A DNA stretch of 64,000 nucleotides, from positions 1 through 64,000 of the forward strand of contig NZ_PGSG01000015.1 of NCBI RefSeq assembly GCF_002843305.1, written 5' to 3'. Position 1 is the stretch's first letter; each line of letters opens with the position of its first letter. A program made the translations under genes and the position numbers. The notes under the pieces were generated by a model that was given only the letters and a program-made list of their open reading frames with translations, searched no databases and had not been told where the DNA came from. This DNA is from Streptomyces barkulensis. GTDB lineage: Bacteria > Actinomycetota > Actinomycetes > Streptomycetales > Streptomycetaceae. Below are positions 54,421-63,588 of the stretch, one piece after another.

Positions 54421-55857
54421 GTGAGCACCGCGCTTCCCCGGCTGGTCGTGGCCGCGCCCTCCTCGGGCAGCGGCAAGACCACCGTCGCCACCGGTCTGAT
54501 GGCCGCCTTCACGGCGGCCGGGCTGGAGGTCTCCCCGCACAAGGTGGGCCCGGACTACATCGACCCGGGCTACCACGCGCTGGCCACCGGCAGGCCCGGC
54601 CGCAACCTCGACGCCTATCTGTGCGGCCCGGACCTGGTCGCGCCGCTGTTCCTGCACGGGGCGGCCGGTGCGGACGTGGCCGTGGTCGAGGGCGTGATGG
54701 GGCTGTACGACGGGGCCGCGGGCCTCGGTGAGCTCTCCTCGACCGCGCAGGCGGCCAAGCTGCTGCGGGCGCCGGTGGTGCTGGTGGTGGACGCCTCCTC
54801 CCAGTCGCGTTCGGTGGCGGCGCTGGTGCACGGCTTCGCGTCCTGGGATCCGGAGGTCCGCGTCGCGGGGGTGATCCTCAACAAGGTGGCCTCCGACCGC
54901 CACGAGGAGCTGCTGCGCGAGGCGCTGGACGCCTGCGGGGTGCCGGTGCTGGGCGTGCTGCGCCGGGCGCCGCTGGTGCACACCCCCTCGCGCCATCTGG
55001 GCCTGGTACCGGTGGCCGAGCGGCGGACGGAGGCGACCGGGGCGGTGGCGGAGCTGGCGGAGCGGGTGCGGTCCGGCTGCGATCTGAGGGCGCTGCTCGC
55101 CCTGGCGCACTCCGCGCCGCCGCTGCCGCGGGAGCCGTGGGCGCCGCCCGTGCCCGCGGGCCGGCCGCGCGGGCGCCCGGTGGTGGCCGTCGCGGGCGGG
55201 CCCGCGTTCACCTTCTCCTACGCCGAGCACACCGAGCTGCTGCGGGCTGCGGGTGCGGATGTGGCCGTCTTCGACCCGCTGCGGGACACCGCGCTGCCGC
55301 CGGGCACGGCCGGGCTGGTCCTGGGCGGCGGCTTCCCGGAGGTGTACGCGCCGGAACTTTCGGCGAACGAGCCGCTGCGCCGGGCGGTGGCGAAGCTGGC
55401 CGCCTCGGGGGCGCCGGTCGCCGCCGAGTGCGCCGGACTGCTGTATCTGGCCAGGGAGTTGGACGGCGAACCGATGTGCGGGGTGCTCGACGCCACCGCC
55501 CGGATGACCGACCGGCTCACCCTCGGCTACCGCGAGGCGGTGGCGGTGGGCGACAGCGTCCTGGCCGCCGCGGGGACGCGGATGCGCGGCCACGAGTTCC
55601 ACCGCACGGCGGTGGACCCCGGCGCCGGGGGACCGGAGGACGGGAAGCCGGAGACCGGGGAGCGGAAGAACGCGAAGCCGGAGGGCGGGGCCGCGCCGGC
55701 GTGGGGGCTGACCTCGCGCGGCTCCCGGCCCGGGCGCCGGGTCGAGGGCTTTGTGAAGAACGGCGTGCACGCCTCGTATCTGCATGTGCACTGGGCCGCC
55801 GAGCCGTCCGTGGCCCGGCGTTTCGTCGGAAGTTGTGTCGGAGGGTGTGCGGCGTGA
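54421..55857 (+). CDS. cobB: cobyrinic acid a,c-diamide synthase CobB/CbiA
   Basis: A 478-residue ATP- and glutamine-dependent amidase acting on the a and c side chains of cobyrinic (or hydrogenobyrinic) acid. The ATPase domain shows APSSGSGKTTVATGLMAA (11-28), VGPDYIDPGYH and VEGVMGLYDG. The amidotransferase domain has GGFPEVYAPELSANEPLR and the catalytic Cys in AAECAGLLYLARELDG. An acidic low-complexity insert lies near 400-425. It starts with GTG 7 bases after cobO. Confidence 0.95.
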   Translation: MSTALPRLVVAAPSSGSGKTTVATGLMAAFTAAGLEVSPHKVGPDYIDPGYHALATGRPGRNLDAYLCGPDLVAPLFLHGAAGADVAVVEGVMGLYDGAAGLGELSSTAQAAKLLRAPVVLVVDASSQSRSVAALVHGFASWDPEVRVAGVILNKVASDRHEELLREALDACGVPVLGVLRRAPLVHTPSRHLGLVPVAERRTEATGAVAELAERVRSGCDLRALLALAHSAPPLPREPWAPPVPAGRPRGRPVVAVAGGPAFTFSYAEHTELLRAAGADVAVFDPLRDTALPPGTAGLVLGGGFPEVYAPELSANEPLRRAVAKLAASGAPVAAECAGLLYLARELDGEPMCGVLDATARMTDRLTLGYREAVAVGDSVLAAAGTRMRGHEFHRTAVDPGAGGPEDGKPETGERKNAKPEGGAAPAWGLTSRGSRPGRRVEGFVKNGVHASYLHVHWAAEPSVARRFVGSCVGGCAA

Positions 55858-56657
55858 ACAGCGGCATGAACGGTAGCGGCGGTGAGGCGCGGGAGGCCGG
55901 CGGGCCACGGCTCGTCGGCGTCGGGGTGGGCCCCGGAGATCCGGACCTGGTGACGGTCAAGGGCGTCAAGGCGCTGCGCTCGGCGGACGTGGTGGTGGTG
56001 CCCGTGATGGCGGGCAGCGGTACGGGACGCGCCGAGGCCACCGTCCTGCACTACGTGTCGCGCGAGCGGATCGTGCGGGTGGTCTTCGCGCTCAACGAGC
56101 GTGAGGACCACACCCGCCGGGAGGCGGCGTGGGACGCGGCGGGCGAACGCGTCGCCGAACTGCTGCGCGCCCACGGCTCGGTGGCGTTCGCGACCATCGG
56201 CGACCCGAACGTCTACTCCACCTTCACCTATCTCGCCCAGACCGTCGGCGCCCTGGTGCCGGAGGCGGTCGTGGAGACCGTGCCCGGCATCACCGCGATG
56301 CAGGACCTGGCCGCGCGCGGCGGGGCGGTGCTCACCGAGGGGACGGAGCCGCTGACGCTGGTGCCGGTGACGGCCGGGACGGCGGTGCTCCGGCAGGCCC
56401 TGGAGGGGCCGGGGACGGTGGTGGCCTACAAGTTCGGGCGGCGGGCGCGCGAGGTCGCCGCCGCGCTGCGCGCCACGGGCCGTACCGAGGGCGCGGTGTG
56501 GGGCTCGGCGCTGGGGCTGCCGCAGGAGTCGATCCGCCCGGCGGCCGACCTGGAGGCCGCCCCGGGGGCCGGCCCGGCCGCCGGGGACGCCGAACTTCCC
56601 TATCTGTCCACGCTCATCGCACCCGCCCGCCGGGAGAGCCGAGGAGGCAAGCTGTGA
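55854..56657 (+). CDS. cobI: precorrin-2 C20-methyltransferase CobI/CbiL
   Basis: A 267-residue SAM-dependent tetrapyrrole methyltransferase. RLVGVGVGPGDPDLVTVKGVKAL (about 19-41), the SAM loop in ATIGDPNVYSTFTYLAQTV and VETVPGITAMQDLAAR fit the CobI branch, which methylates C20 of precorrin-2. It could act on cobalt-factor II if cobalt is inserted early. GTG at 55854 overlaps the cobB stop by 4 bases; an internal ATG (55866) is less likely. Confidence 0.94.
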   Translation: MNSGMNGSGGEAREAGGPRLVGVGVGPGDPDLVTVKGVKALRSADVVVVPVMAGSGTGRAEATVLHYVSRERIVRVVFALNEREDHTRREAAWDAAGERVAELLRAHGSVAFATIGDPNVYSTFTYLAQTVGALVPEAVVETVPGITAMQDLAARGGAVLTEGTEPLTLVPVTAGTAVLRQALEGPGTVVAYKFGRRAREVAAALRATGRTEGAVWGSALGLPQESIRPAADLEAAPGAGPAAGDAELPYLSTLIAPARRESRGGKL

Positions 56658-57580
56658 CCGCCACAACCGCCGACGGAACCGCCGACGCGGCCGGAACCGC
56701 CGATACTGCCGGAGCCGCGCAGGCCACCAGGAGAGCCCCGAAGAGCGCCGGGAGGGCCCCGGGGGGTGCCGGGAAGGTGACCATCGTGGGCGCCGGGCCC
56801 GGCGCCGCCGATCTGCTCACCTTCCGCGCCGCCCGCGCCATCGCCGAGGCCGACGTCGTGGTGTGGGCGGCCAGCCTGGTGCGCGAGGAGGTCCTCGAGC
56901 ACGCCCGCGAGGACGCGCAGATCCTGGACTCGGCCTCGATGTCCCTGGAGGACGTGATCGCCGTCTACGAGCGCGCGGCCCGTGAGGGGCTGCGGGTGGC
57001 GCGCGTCCACTCCGGCGATCCGGCGCTGTGGGGCGGCACCCAGGAGCAGGTGGACCGCTGCGCGGAGCTGGGTGTCGAGGTGGAGATCGTCCCCGGGGTG
57101 TCGTCGTTCTCGGCGGTGGCGGCCATCGCCGGGCGGGAGCTGACGATCCCGGAGGTCGCCCAGTCGGTGATCCTCACCCGGCTCGGCGGCGGCAAGACGC
57201 CGATGCCGCCGGGCGAGGAGGTGCGGGAGTTCGCCCGGCACGGCACGACCATGGCGGTCTTCCTGTCGGCGGCGCGCTCGGGGCAGCTGGCGGTGGAGCT
57301 GCTGGAGGGCGGCTATCCGACCGACACCCCGGTGGTGATCGCCCATCAGGCGACCTGGCCGGAGGAGCTGGTGCTGCGCTGCACGGTGGGGACCCTGGAG
57401 GAGACCGTCAAGGAGCACCGGCTGTGGAAGCACACGCTGTTCCTCGTCGGCCCCGCGCTGTCCGCCTCCGGCACACGCTCGCACCTGTACCACCCCGGGC
57501 ACTTCCACGGTCACCGCCGCGCGCGGCCGGAGGCGCGCCGGGCGCTGCGCGCGGCCCGGGAGGCGGCGGGCCGTGGCTGA
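56654..57580 (+). CDS. cobM: precorrin-4 C11-methyltransferase CobM/CbiF
   Basis: A 308-residue tetrapyrrole methyltransferase. After a 40-residue Ala/Thr-rich tail come VTIVGAGPGAADLLTFRAARA, HSGDPALWGGTQEQ, EIVPGVSSFSAVAAIAGRELT and a C-terminal HGHRRARPEA. The GRELTIPEVAQSVILTR segment is typical of CobM/CbiF. GTG at 56654 overlaps the cobI stop. Confidence 0.94.
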   Translation: MTATTADGTADAAGTADTAGAAQATRRAPKSAGRAPGGAGKVTIVGAGPGAADLLTFRAARAIAEADVVVWAASLVREEVLEHAREDAQILDSASMSLEDVIAVYERAAREGLRVARVHSGDPALWGGTQEQVDRCAELGVEVEIVPGVSSFSAVAAIAGRELTIPEVAQSVILTRLGGGKTPMPPGEEVREFARHGTTMAVFLSAARSGQLAVELLEGGYPTDTPVVIAHQATWPEELVLRCTVGTLEETVKEHRLWKHTLFLVGPALSASGTRSHLYHPGHFHGHRRARPEARRALRAAREAAGRG

Positions 57581-58748
57581 GGAGCCGGAGCACGGTCCCG
57601 CCCGGGGACCGAAGCTGCGGGAACCGGACCTGCCGCGCACCGCCAAGCAGCGGCCGAAGGCGCTGCGCACCGGCTGGACGACCGGCACCTGCGCCTCGGC
57701 GGCTGCCCGCGCCGCCGCGCTGCACCTGGTCACGGGCGAACCCCAGCCGTGGGTGGAGGTCGCGCTGCCCTCGGGGCGGCGGGTGACCTTCGCCGTGGAG
57801 CGCTCGGCCGAGCTGCGGCCGGGCCGCACCGAGGCGGTGGTGGTCAAGGACGCGGGCGACGACCCGGACGTCACCCACGGCTCGCATCTGACCGCCACGG
57901 TGAGCTGGCGCGGCGAGCCGGGCATCGAGCTGCACGGCGGCGTCGGCGTCGGCGTCGTCACCCGGCCGGGGCTCGGCCTGGAGGTGGGCGGCCCGGCGAT
58001 CAACCCGGTGCCCCGCGCCATGATCAGCCAGGCGGTGGGCGAGGTCGTCGACACCGCGGAGCGCGGCGTGGACGTCACCATCAGCGTGCCCGACGGCGAG
58101 AAGCGCGCCCGCAGGACCACCAACGCCCGGCTCGGCATCCTCGGCGGCATCTCCATCCTGGGGACGACCGGGATCGTCCGGCCGTTCTCGACGGCCTCCT
58201 GGCGGGCGAGCGTGGAGCAGGCGGTGTCGGTGGCCGCCGCGCAGGACGTCCCGGCCGTGGTGCTGTGCACCGGCGGGCGCACCGAGAAGGGCGCCATGGA
58301 GCTGCTGCCCGGTCTGCCCCCGGTGTGCTTCATCGAGGTCGGCGACTTCACGGGCGCCGCGCTGCGGCGGGCGGTGGAGCACGGTGTGGGCCGGGTGGTG
58401 TTCGTCGGCATGGTGGGGAAGCTGACCAAGCTGGCCTCCGGGGTGCTGATGACGCACTACACGCGGTCGAAGGTGGACACCTCCGTCCTGGCCGACGTCA
58501 CCCGCGCGGTGGGCGGCGCGGAAGCGCTGGCGGCCGAGGTCGCGGCGGCGAACACCGCCCGCCACGCGTACGAGCTGTGGGACGCGGCGGGGCTGCTGCA
58601 GTCGGCCGCGCCGGAGCTGTGCCGCCGGGTGGTGGACGTGCTGGAGCGCTTCACCGACCACCGGATCGCCGCGGAGGCGGCCATGGTGGACTTCACCGGC
58701 CGCACGGTGGTCGCCCTGTGTTCCGACGACGGGGGGCTGCTGCCGTGA
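57573..58748 (+). CDS. cbiD: cobalt-precorrin-5B C1-methyltransferase CbiD
   Basis: A 391-residue protein of the CbiD family, which methylates C1 in the anaerobic pathway. It has LRTGWTTGTCASAAARAAALHL (about 31-52), VVVKDAGDDPDVTHG, GVGVVTRPGLGLEVGGPAINPVPR, LGILGGISILGTTGIVRPFS, and GMVGKLTKLASGVLMTHY. CbiD is not related to other methyltransferases and has no counterpart with this fold in the aerobic route (CobF there). GTG overlaps cobM by 8 bases. Confidence 0.95.
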   Translation: MAEEPEHGPARGPKLREPDLPRTAKQRPKALRTGWTTGTCASAAARAAALHLVTGEPQPWVEVALPSGRRVTFAVERSAELRPGRTEAVVVKDAGDDPDVTHGSHLTATVSWRGEPGIELHGGVGVGVVTRPGLGLEVGGPAINPVPRAMISQAVGEVVDTAERGVDVTISVPDGEKRARRTTNARLGILGGISILGTTGIVRPFSTASWRASVEQAVSVAAAQDVPAVVLCTGGRTEKGAMELLPGLPPVCFIEVGDFTGAALRRAVEHGVGRVVFVGMVGKLTKLASGVLMTHYTRSKVDTSVLADVTRAVGGAEALAAEVAAANTARHAYELWDAAGLLQSAAPELCRRVVDVLERFTDHRIAAEAAMVDFTGRTVVALCSDDGGLLP

Positions 58749-60016
58749 TCACGGTCGTGGGCACGGGCACGGGCACGGGCACGGGGTCGGGGGCGGATGC
58801 CGGAGCCTTCGGGCCCGGCGCGCCGTCCTGGCAGGGGGTCCGCCTGGCCGTGGGAGCGCGCCGCCACCTGGAGGCGGCCGACCCTCCCCCCGGGGTGCGG
58901 CGCGTGGTCCTGGGGCCGCTCGCCCCGGCGCTGGACGCCGTCGAACGCCAGCTGTCCGAGGACGGGGGGCCGGTGGTGGTGCTCGCCTCCGGCGATCCCG
59001 GGTTCTTCGGGATCGTCCGCTCGCTCGCCGAACGCTTCGGCGCGCACGCCCTGGACGTACGGCCCACCGCGCCGTCCGTCGCGGTGGCCTTCGCCCGCGC
59101 CGGACTGCCGTGGGACGACGCCGCCGTGGTCAGCGCGCACGGACGCGACCCGCGCACCGCCGTCAACGTCTGCCGCGCACACCCCAAGACCGCCGTGCTC
59201 ACCGGCCCCGGCGCGGGGCCCGCCGAGCTGGGCGCCGCCCTGGCCGCCGCCGGGCTGCCGCGCACCCTGGTGGTGGCGAGCGCACTGGGCACGGCGGACG
59301 AGCGCGTCGAGCGCCTCTCCCCCGCCGAGGCCGCCGCCCGCGCCTGGCCCGGCGAGGTCAGCGTGGTGCTGTGCCTGGATCCCTCCCGTGCTCTGGCTCC
59401 CGGGCCCCTGGCGCTCGCCGGACCGCTGCGTCTGCCCGCCGGCTGGGCTCTGCCGGAGGACGCCTTCGCACACCGCGACTCGATGATCACCAAGTACGAG
59501 GTGCGGGCGCTGGCGCTGGCCCGGCTCGGGCCGCGCCCCGGCGATCTGGTCTGGGACGTCGGCGCGGGCTCCGGCTCCGTCGCGGTGGAGTGCGCCCGCC
59601 TGGGCGCGGCGGCCGTCGCCGTGGAGCGCACCGCCGACGGCGCCGAACGCTGCCGCGCCAACGCCGCGGCCCACGGTGTGGACCTCCAGACCGTGCACGG
59701 CACAGCCCCCGGCGTCCTGGCCGAACTGCCCGATCCGGACGCCGTGTTCGTCGGCGGCGGAGGGCGGGAGCTGGAGGCGATCGTGGCGGCCTGCGCGCTC
59801 CGCGCCCGCCGCGCGGTCGTCGTCACGCTCGCCGCGCTGGACCGCGTACCGGCGGTGCGGGCGGCGCTCGGCGCCGCCGGTCTGGCCGCCGACGGCGTGC
59901 TGCTGCAGTCCTCCCGGCTGGCCCCCCTGCCCGGCGACGTGGTGCGGCTCGCCGCCGGCAACCCCGTCTTCGTCCTGTGGGGCACCCGCCCCGGCACCGA
60001 AGGAGCATCCTCGTGA
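58745..60016 (+). CDS. cobL: precorrin-6Y methyltransferase/decarboxylase CbiET (CobL)
   Basis: A 423-residue fusion. The N-terminal CbiE domain (about 1-210; LASGDPGFFGIVRSLAERFG, SVAVAFARAGLPWDDAAVVSAHGR) methylates C5. The C-terminal CbiT domain (about 230-423; SMITKYEVRALALARLGPRPG, DVGAGSGSVAVECARLG, FVGGGG) methylates C15 and decarboxylates the acetate chain. A Gly-Thr repeat (VVGTGTGTGTGSG) occupies residues 4-16 and may reflect slippage. GTG start overlapping cbiD by 4 bases. Confidence 0.95.
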   Translation: MITVVGTGTGTGTGSGADAGAFGPGAPSWQGVRLAVGARRHLEAADPPPGVRRVVLGPLAPALDAVERQLSEDGGPVVVLASGDPGFFGIVRSLAERFGAHALDVRPTAPSVAVAFARAGLPWDDAAVVSAHGRDPRTAVNVCRAHPKTAVLTGPGAGPAELGAALAAAGLPRTLVVASALGTADERVERLSPAEAAARAWPGEVSVVLCLDPSRALAPGPLALAGPLRLPAGWALPEDAFAHRDSMITKYEVRALALARLGPRPGDLVWDVGAGSGSVAVECARLGAAAVAVERTADGAERCRANAAAHGVDLQTVHGTAPGVLAELPDPDAVFVGGGGRELEAIVAACALRARRAVVVTLAALDRVPAVRAALGAAGLAADGVLLQSSRLAPLPGDVVRLAAGNPVFVLWGTRPGTEGASS

Positions 60017-61815
60017 ACGCCCCGAACGCCCCGGCCGGCCTGATCGGTCTCGTCTCCGCCACCGCCGCGGGGCGGCGCGCCCGCGACCGCCTGGCGGCCG
60101 CCTGGCCGGAGGCCGTCCGTGTCTACGACACCGGCGGCCCCGGCAGCGTCCGCGAGGCCGTCACCCGTGCCTTCGCCGAGTGCGACCGCCTCGTCTGCTT
60201 CCTCGCCACCGGCGCGACCGTACGCCTGATCGCCCCGCTGCTGAACGGCAAGGCGGACGACCCGGGCGTGGTGTGCGTGGACGAGGCGCAGCAGTACGCC
60301 GTGGCACTGCTGGGCGGCCACGCGGGCGGCGCGAACGACCTGGCGCACGCGGTGGCCGAGGCCCTGCCCGGCTGCCGTCCCGTCGTCACCACGGCCACCG
60401 ACGCCGCCGGCGTCCCCGGCCTGGACACCCTCGGCCTGCCCGTCGAGGGCTCCGTCGCGGCGGTGTCGCGGGCGATGCTGGACGGCGAGCCCGTCCGGCT
60501 GGTGCGTCATCACGTCCTCCCCCTTCCTGCACTGCCACCCAACGTAACCGAGACCACCGACAACGCCACGGAGAGCGACGAAAGGGGTGGCCGGAACAGC
60601 GGGGAGGGCCCGGACGACGGATACACCCTGCTGGTCACCGACCGCGCGGTGACGCCCGGCGACCGCACGGCCGTCCTGCGCCCGCCGACCCTCGCCGTCG
60701 GCGTCGGCGCCAGCCGGGGAGCCCCCGCCGAGGAGGTCGCCGCCCTGGTCGGGCAGGCCCTCGCCGAGGCCGGCCTGTCGCCGCTGTCCGTCACCGAGCT
60801 GGCAACCGTCGAGGCCAAGGCCGGCGAGGAGGGCCTCGTGGAGACGGCCCGGCGCCTGGGCGTACCGCTGCGGACGTACCCCGCCGACGAGCTGGCCGCC
60901 GTGCCCGTGCCCCACCCCTCCGACGCGCCGCTGGCCGCCGTGGGCACCCCGAGCGTGGCGGAGGCCGCCGCGCTGCTCGCCTGCGGCGAGGGCGCCGAAC
61001 TGGTCGTGCCCAAGCGGAAGTCCGCCCCCGGGGGACGCGCGGCGATGGCGACCTGCGCCGTGGCCCGGCGGCGCCCCCGCGGGCGGCTGGCCGTCGTCGG
61101 GCTCGGGCCCGGCGCCCGCGACCTGCTCACCCCGCGCGCCCGCGACGAGCTGCGCCGCGCCTCGGTGGTCGTCGGCCTCGACCAGTACGTGGACCAGATC
61201 CGCGACCTGCTGCGCCCGGGCACCCGTGTGCTGGAATCCGGCCTCGGCGCGGAGGAGGAGCGCGCCCGCACCGCCGTGTCCGAGGCCCGCGCGGGCCGCG
61301 CGGTGGCGCTGATCGGCAGCGGCGACGCGGGGGTGTACGCGATGGCCTCGCCCGCCCTGGCCGAGGCCTCCGCCGACATCGACGTGGTCGGTGTGCCCGG
61401 CGTCACCGCGGCGCTCGCCGCCGCCGCGCTGCTGGGCGCTCCGCTGGGCCACGACCACGTCTCGATCAGCCTGTCGGACCTGCACACGCCCTGGGAGGTG
61501 ATCGAGCGCCGGGTCCGGGCGGCGGCCGAGTCCGACCTGGTGGTGACGTTCTACAACCCCCGCAGCCGGGGCCGCGACTGGCAGCTCCCCAAGGCTCTCG
61601 CCCTGCTGGCCGAGCACCGCGCCCCCCACACCCCGGCCGGGGTGGTGCGCAACGCCTCGCGCCCCGGCGAGCGCACCACCGTGACCACGCTCGGCGAACT
61701 CGATCCGGCCGAGGTCGACATGATGACGGTGGTGACCGTCGGCAACACCGCCACCCGCGCCGTGGCCGGCCGCATGGTCACCCCGCGCGGCTACCGCTGG
61801 CAGGAGTCCCGGTGA
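60013..61815 (+). CDS. cobJ: CbiG-CobJ fusion: cobalamin ring-opening protein and precorrin-3B C17-methyltransferase
   Basis: A 600-residue two-enzyme chain. The N-terminal CbiG part (about 1-350) has CFLATGATVRLIAPLL, VCVDEAQQYAVALLGGHAGG, VTTATDAAG, and a C-terminal lobe LAVGVGASRGAPAEEVAALV. The C-terminal CobJ/CbiH methyltransferase (about 355-600) has LAVVGLGPGARDLLTPRARDEL, GLDQYVDQI, ALIGSGDAGVYAMASPAL, FYNPRSRGRDWQ and VGNTATRAVAGRMVTPRGY. CbiG opens the delta-lactone made in ring contraction by CbiH, so the fusion joins consecutive steps. GTG start overlapping cobL by 4 bases. Confidence 0.95.
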   Translation: MNAPNAPAGLIGLVSATAAGRRARDRLAAAWPEAVRVYDTGGPGSVREAVTRAFAECDRLVCFLATGATVRLIAPLLNGKADDPGVVCVDEAQQYAVALLGGHAGGANDLAHAVAEALPGCRPVVTTATDAAGVPGLDTLGLPVEGSVAAVSRAMLDGEPVRLVRHHVLPLPALPPNVTETTDNATESDERGGRNSGEGPDDGYTLLVTDRAVTPGDRTAVLRPPTLAVGVGASRGAPAEEVAALVGQALAEAGLSPLSVTELATVEAKAGEEGLVETARRLGVPLRTYPADELAAVPVPHPSDAPLAAVGTPSVAEAAALLACGEGAELVVPKRKSAPGGRAAMATCAVARRRPRGRLAVVGLGPGARDLLTPRARDELRRASVVVGLDQYVDQIRDLLRPGTRVLESGLGAEEERARTAVSEARAGRAVALIGSGDAGVYAMASPALAEASADIDVVGVPGVTAALAAAALLGAPLGHDHVSISLSDLHTPWEVIERRVRAAAESDLVVTFYNPRSRGRDWQLPKALALLAEHRAPHTPAGVVRNASRPGERTTVTTLGELDPAEVDMMTVVTVGNTATRAVAGRMVTPRGYRWQESR

Positions 61816-62021
61816 CCGCGACCGCGCCCGTAGCCGTCACCTCGCGCTGCGCGGGCTGCGGCGCCTGCCTGCTGACCTGCCCGGTCCACGCGATACGTCC
61901 GCTGGGCGGCACGCTGCTGGTGCGGGCCGAGCTGTGCACCGGCTGCCTGGAGTGCGTCGAGGTGTGCCCGGTCGACGCCGTCGAGGAGACCCCCGTACGC
62001 GACCCCCAGGAGCCGTCGTGA
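61812..62021 (+). CDS. two-cluster 4Fe-4S ferredoxin
   Basis: A 69-residue protein with two CxxCxxCxxxCP motifs (CAGCGACLLTCP about 13-24 and CTGCLECVEVCP about 42-53), so it should carry two 4Fe-4S clusters. Located inside the cobalamin operon with 4-base overlaps on both sides, it probably supplies electrons to a corrin step, such as CbiX/precorrin redox chemistry or cobalt reduction. The exact partner is unknown. Confidence 0.93.
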   Translation: MTATAPVAVTSRCAGCGACLLTCPVHAIRPLGGTLLVRAELCTGCLECVEVCPVDAVEETPVRDPQEPS

Positions 62022-62665
62022 CGCCTTTGACGCCCCGTACCGTCCATCCCATCGAGGAGGAGTCGTACCGCATCCTGCGCTCACGGCTGGACACCTCCCA
62101 CCTCCCGCCGCTGACCCGGGCCGTGGTGGAGCGGGTGATCCACTCCAGCGCCGACCCGGCCTACGCCGGGGATCTGGTCACCGACGAGAGCGCGCTGCGC
62201 GCCGCGCACACCGCACTGCACGCCGGTGCGCCGGTCGTGGCGGACGTCGAGATGGTCGCCGCCGGGATCACCCGCCGCGAGACGGTGTGCCGGCTCGCCG
62301 ACGCCCGCGCGACAGGCGGCCTGACCCGCTCCGCGCACGCGGTGCGGCTGGCCTACGAGCAGGTCGGGCCGGGCGCGGTGTGGGTGGTCGGCTGCGCGCC
62401 CACCGCCCTGTTCGAACTGCTCGCCCTGGACGCGGACCCCGCCCTGGTCATCGGCCTGCCCGTCGGCTTCGTCGGCGCGGCCGAGAGCAAGGCGGCGCTG
62501 CGCGACAGCGGCCTGCCGGCCGTCAGCAACGTCTCGGAGAAGGGCGGCAGCGCGGTGGCCGCGGCCGCCCTCAACGCCCTTCTGTACACCCCGGCCGGCG
62601 CCGCACACCCCGGCGCCGCCGATCCCCGTACCGCCCCCGGCACCTCCAAGGAGAAGACCCAGTGA
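62018..62665 (+). CDS. cobH: precorrin-8X methylmutase CobH/CbiC
   Basis: A 215-residue enzyme that moves the C11 methyl to C12 to give hydrogenobyrinic (or cobyrinic) acid. Landmarks are PIEEESYRILRSRL (about 11-24), VIHSSADPAYAGDL, the catalytic His in GLTRSAHAVRLA, and GLPVGFVGAAESKAAL. GTG overlaps the ferredoxin stop by 4 bases. Confidence 0.95.
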   Translation: MTPLTPRTVHPIEEESYRILRSRLDTSHLPPLTRAVVERVIHSSADPAYAGDLVTDESALRAAHTALHAGAPVVADVEMVAAGITRRETVCRLADARATGGLTRSAHAVRLAYEQVGPGAVWVVGCAPTALFELLALDADPALVIGLPVGFVGAAESKAALRDSGLPAVSNVSEKGGSAVAAAALNALLYTPAGAAHPGAADPRTAPGTSKEKTQ

Positions 62666-63588
62666 CCAGCCCGCCCGCCCTGCTCCTCGTCGGCCACGGC
62701 ACCCGTGACGACGCCGGCGCCGAGGCGTTCCGCTCCTTCGTGCGCGACCTCGGCGCGCGGCGGCCCGGCCTCCCCGTCGCGGGAGGTTTCATCGAACTGT
62801 CCCCGCCGCCGCTCGCCGACGCCGTCGCCGAGCTGGCCGAACGGGGCGTGCGGAACTTCGCCGCCGTCCCGCTGATGCTGGTCTCGGCCGGGCACGCCAA
62901 GGGCGACATCCCGGCCGCCCTGGCCCGCGAGGAGCAGCGCCACCCGGGCACCACCTACGCCTACGGCCGCCCCCTCGGGCCCCATCCGGCGCTGTTGAAC
63001 GTGCTGGAGCGCCGGGTGGACGAGGCGCTGCGCGGCGCGGACGGCGAGGACGGCACGAGCAGCCGCGCCGGCACCACGGTGCTGCTGGTGGGCCGCGGCT
63101 CCACCGATCCGGACGCCAACGCCGAGGTGCACAAGGCGGCCCGGCTGCTGTGGGAGGGGCGCGGCTACGCGGGCGTGGAGACGGCGTTCGTCTCGCTGGC
63201 CGCCCCCGACGTCCCCGCCGGACTGGACCGCTGCCGGATGCTGGGCGCCCGCCGGATCGTGGTGCTGCCGTACTTCCTGTTCACGGGCATCCTGCCGGAC
63301 CGGGTGCGGGAGCAGACCGGGAGCTGGGCCGCGGCGCACCCGGAGACCGAGGTGCTCCGCGCCGATGTCATCGGCCCCACCGACGAGTTGGCGGAACTGG
63401 TCTGGGAGCGCTACACGGAGGCCGTTCGGGGCGATCTGCGGATGAACTGCGACTCGTGCGTCTACCGCGTCGCGCTGCCCGGCTTCGAGGGGAAGGTGGG
63501 CATGCCCCAGCGGCCCCACCACCACCCGGACGACGACGGGCACGGGCACCACCATCACCACAATGGTGGCCATGCACACGCCCACTGA
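62662..63588 (+). CDS. cbiX: sirohydrochlorin cobaltochelatase CbiX, with His-rich tail
   Basis: A 308-residue long-form CbiX. Two related halves each hold the metal-handling motif: LLVGHGTRDDAGAEAFRSFV (about 8-27) with LMLVSAGHAKGDIP, and LLVGRGSTDPDANAEVHKAAR with LPYFLFTGILPDR. A CxxC (MNCDSCVYR) near 265 may hold a cluster or metal. The C-terminus is very His-rich (HHHPDDDGHGHHHHHNGGH within the last 25 residues). CbiX inserts cobalt early, into sirohydrochlorin. GTG overlaps cobH by 4 bases. Confidence 0.94.
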   Translation: MTSPPALLLVGHGTRDDAGAEAFRSFVRDLGARRPGLPVAGGFIELSPPPLADAVAELAERGVRNFAAVPLMLVSAGHAKGDIPAALAREEQRHPGTTYAYGRPLGPHPALLNVLERRVDEALRGADGEDGTSSRAGTTVLLVGRGSTDPDANAEVHKAARLLWEGRGYAGVETAFVSLAAPDVPAGLDRCRMLGARRIVVLPYFLFTGILPDRVREQTGSWAAAHPETEVLRADVIGPTDELAELVWERYTEAVRGDLRMNCDSCVYRVALPGFEGKVGMPQRPHHHPDDDGHGHHHHHNGGHAHAH

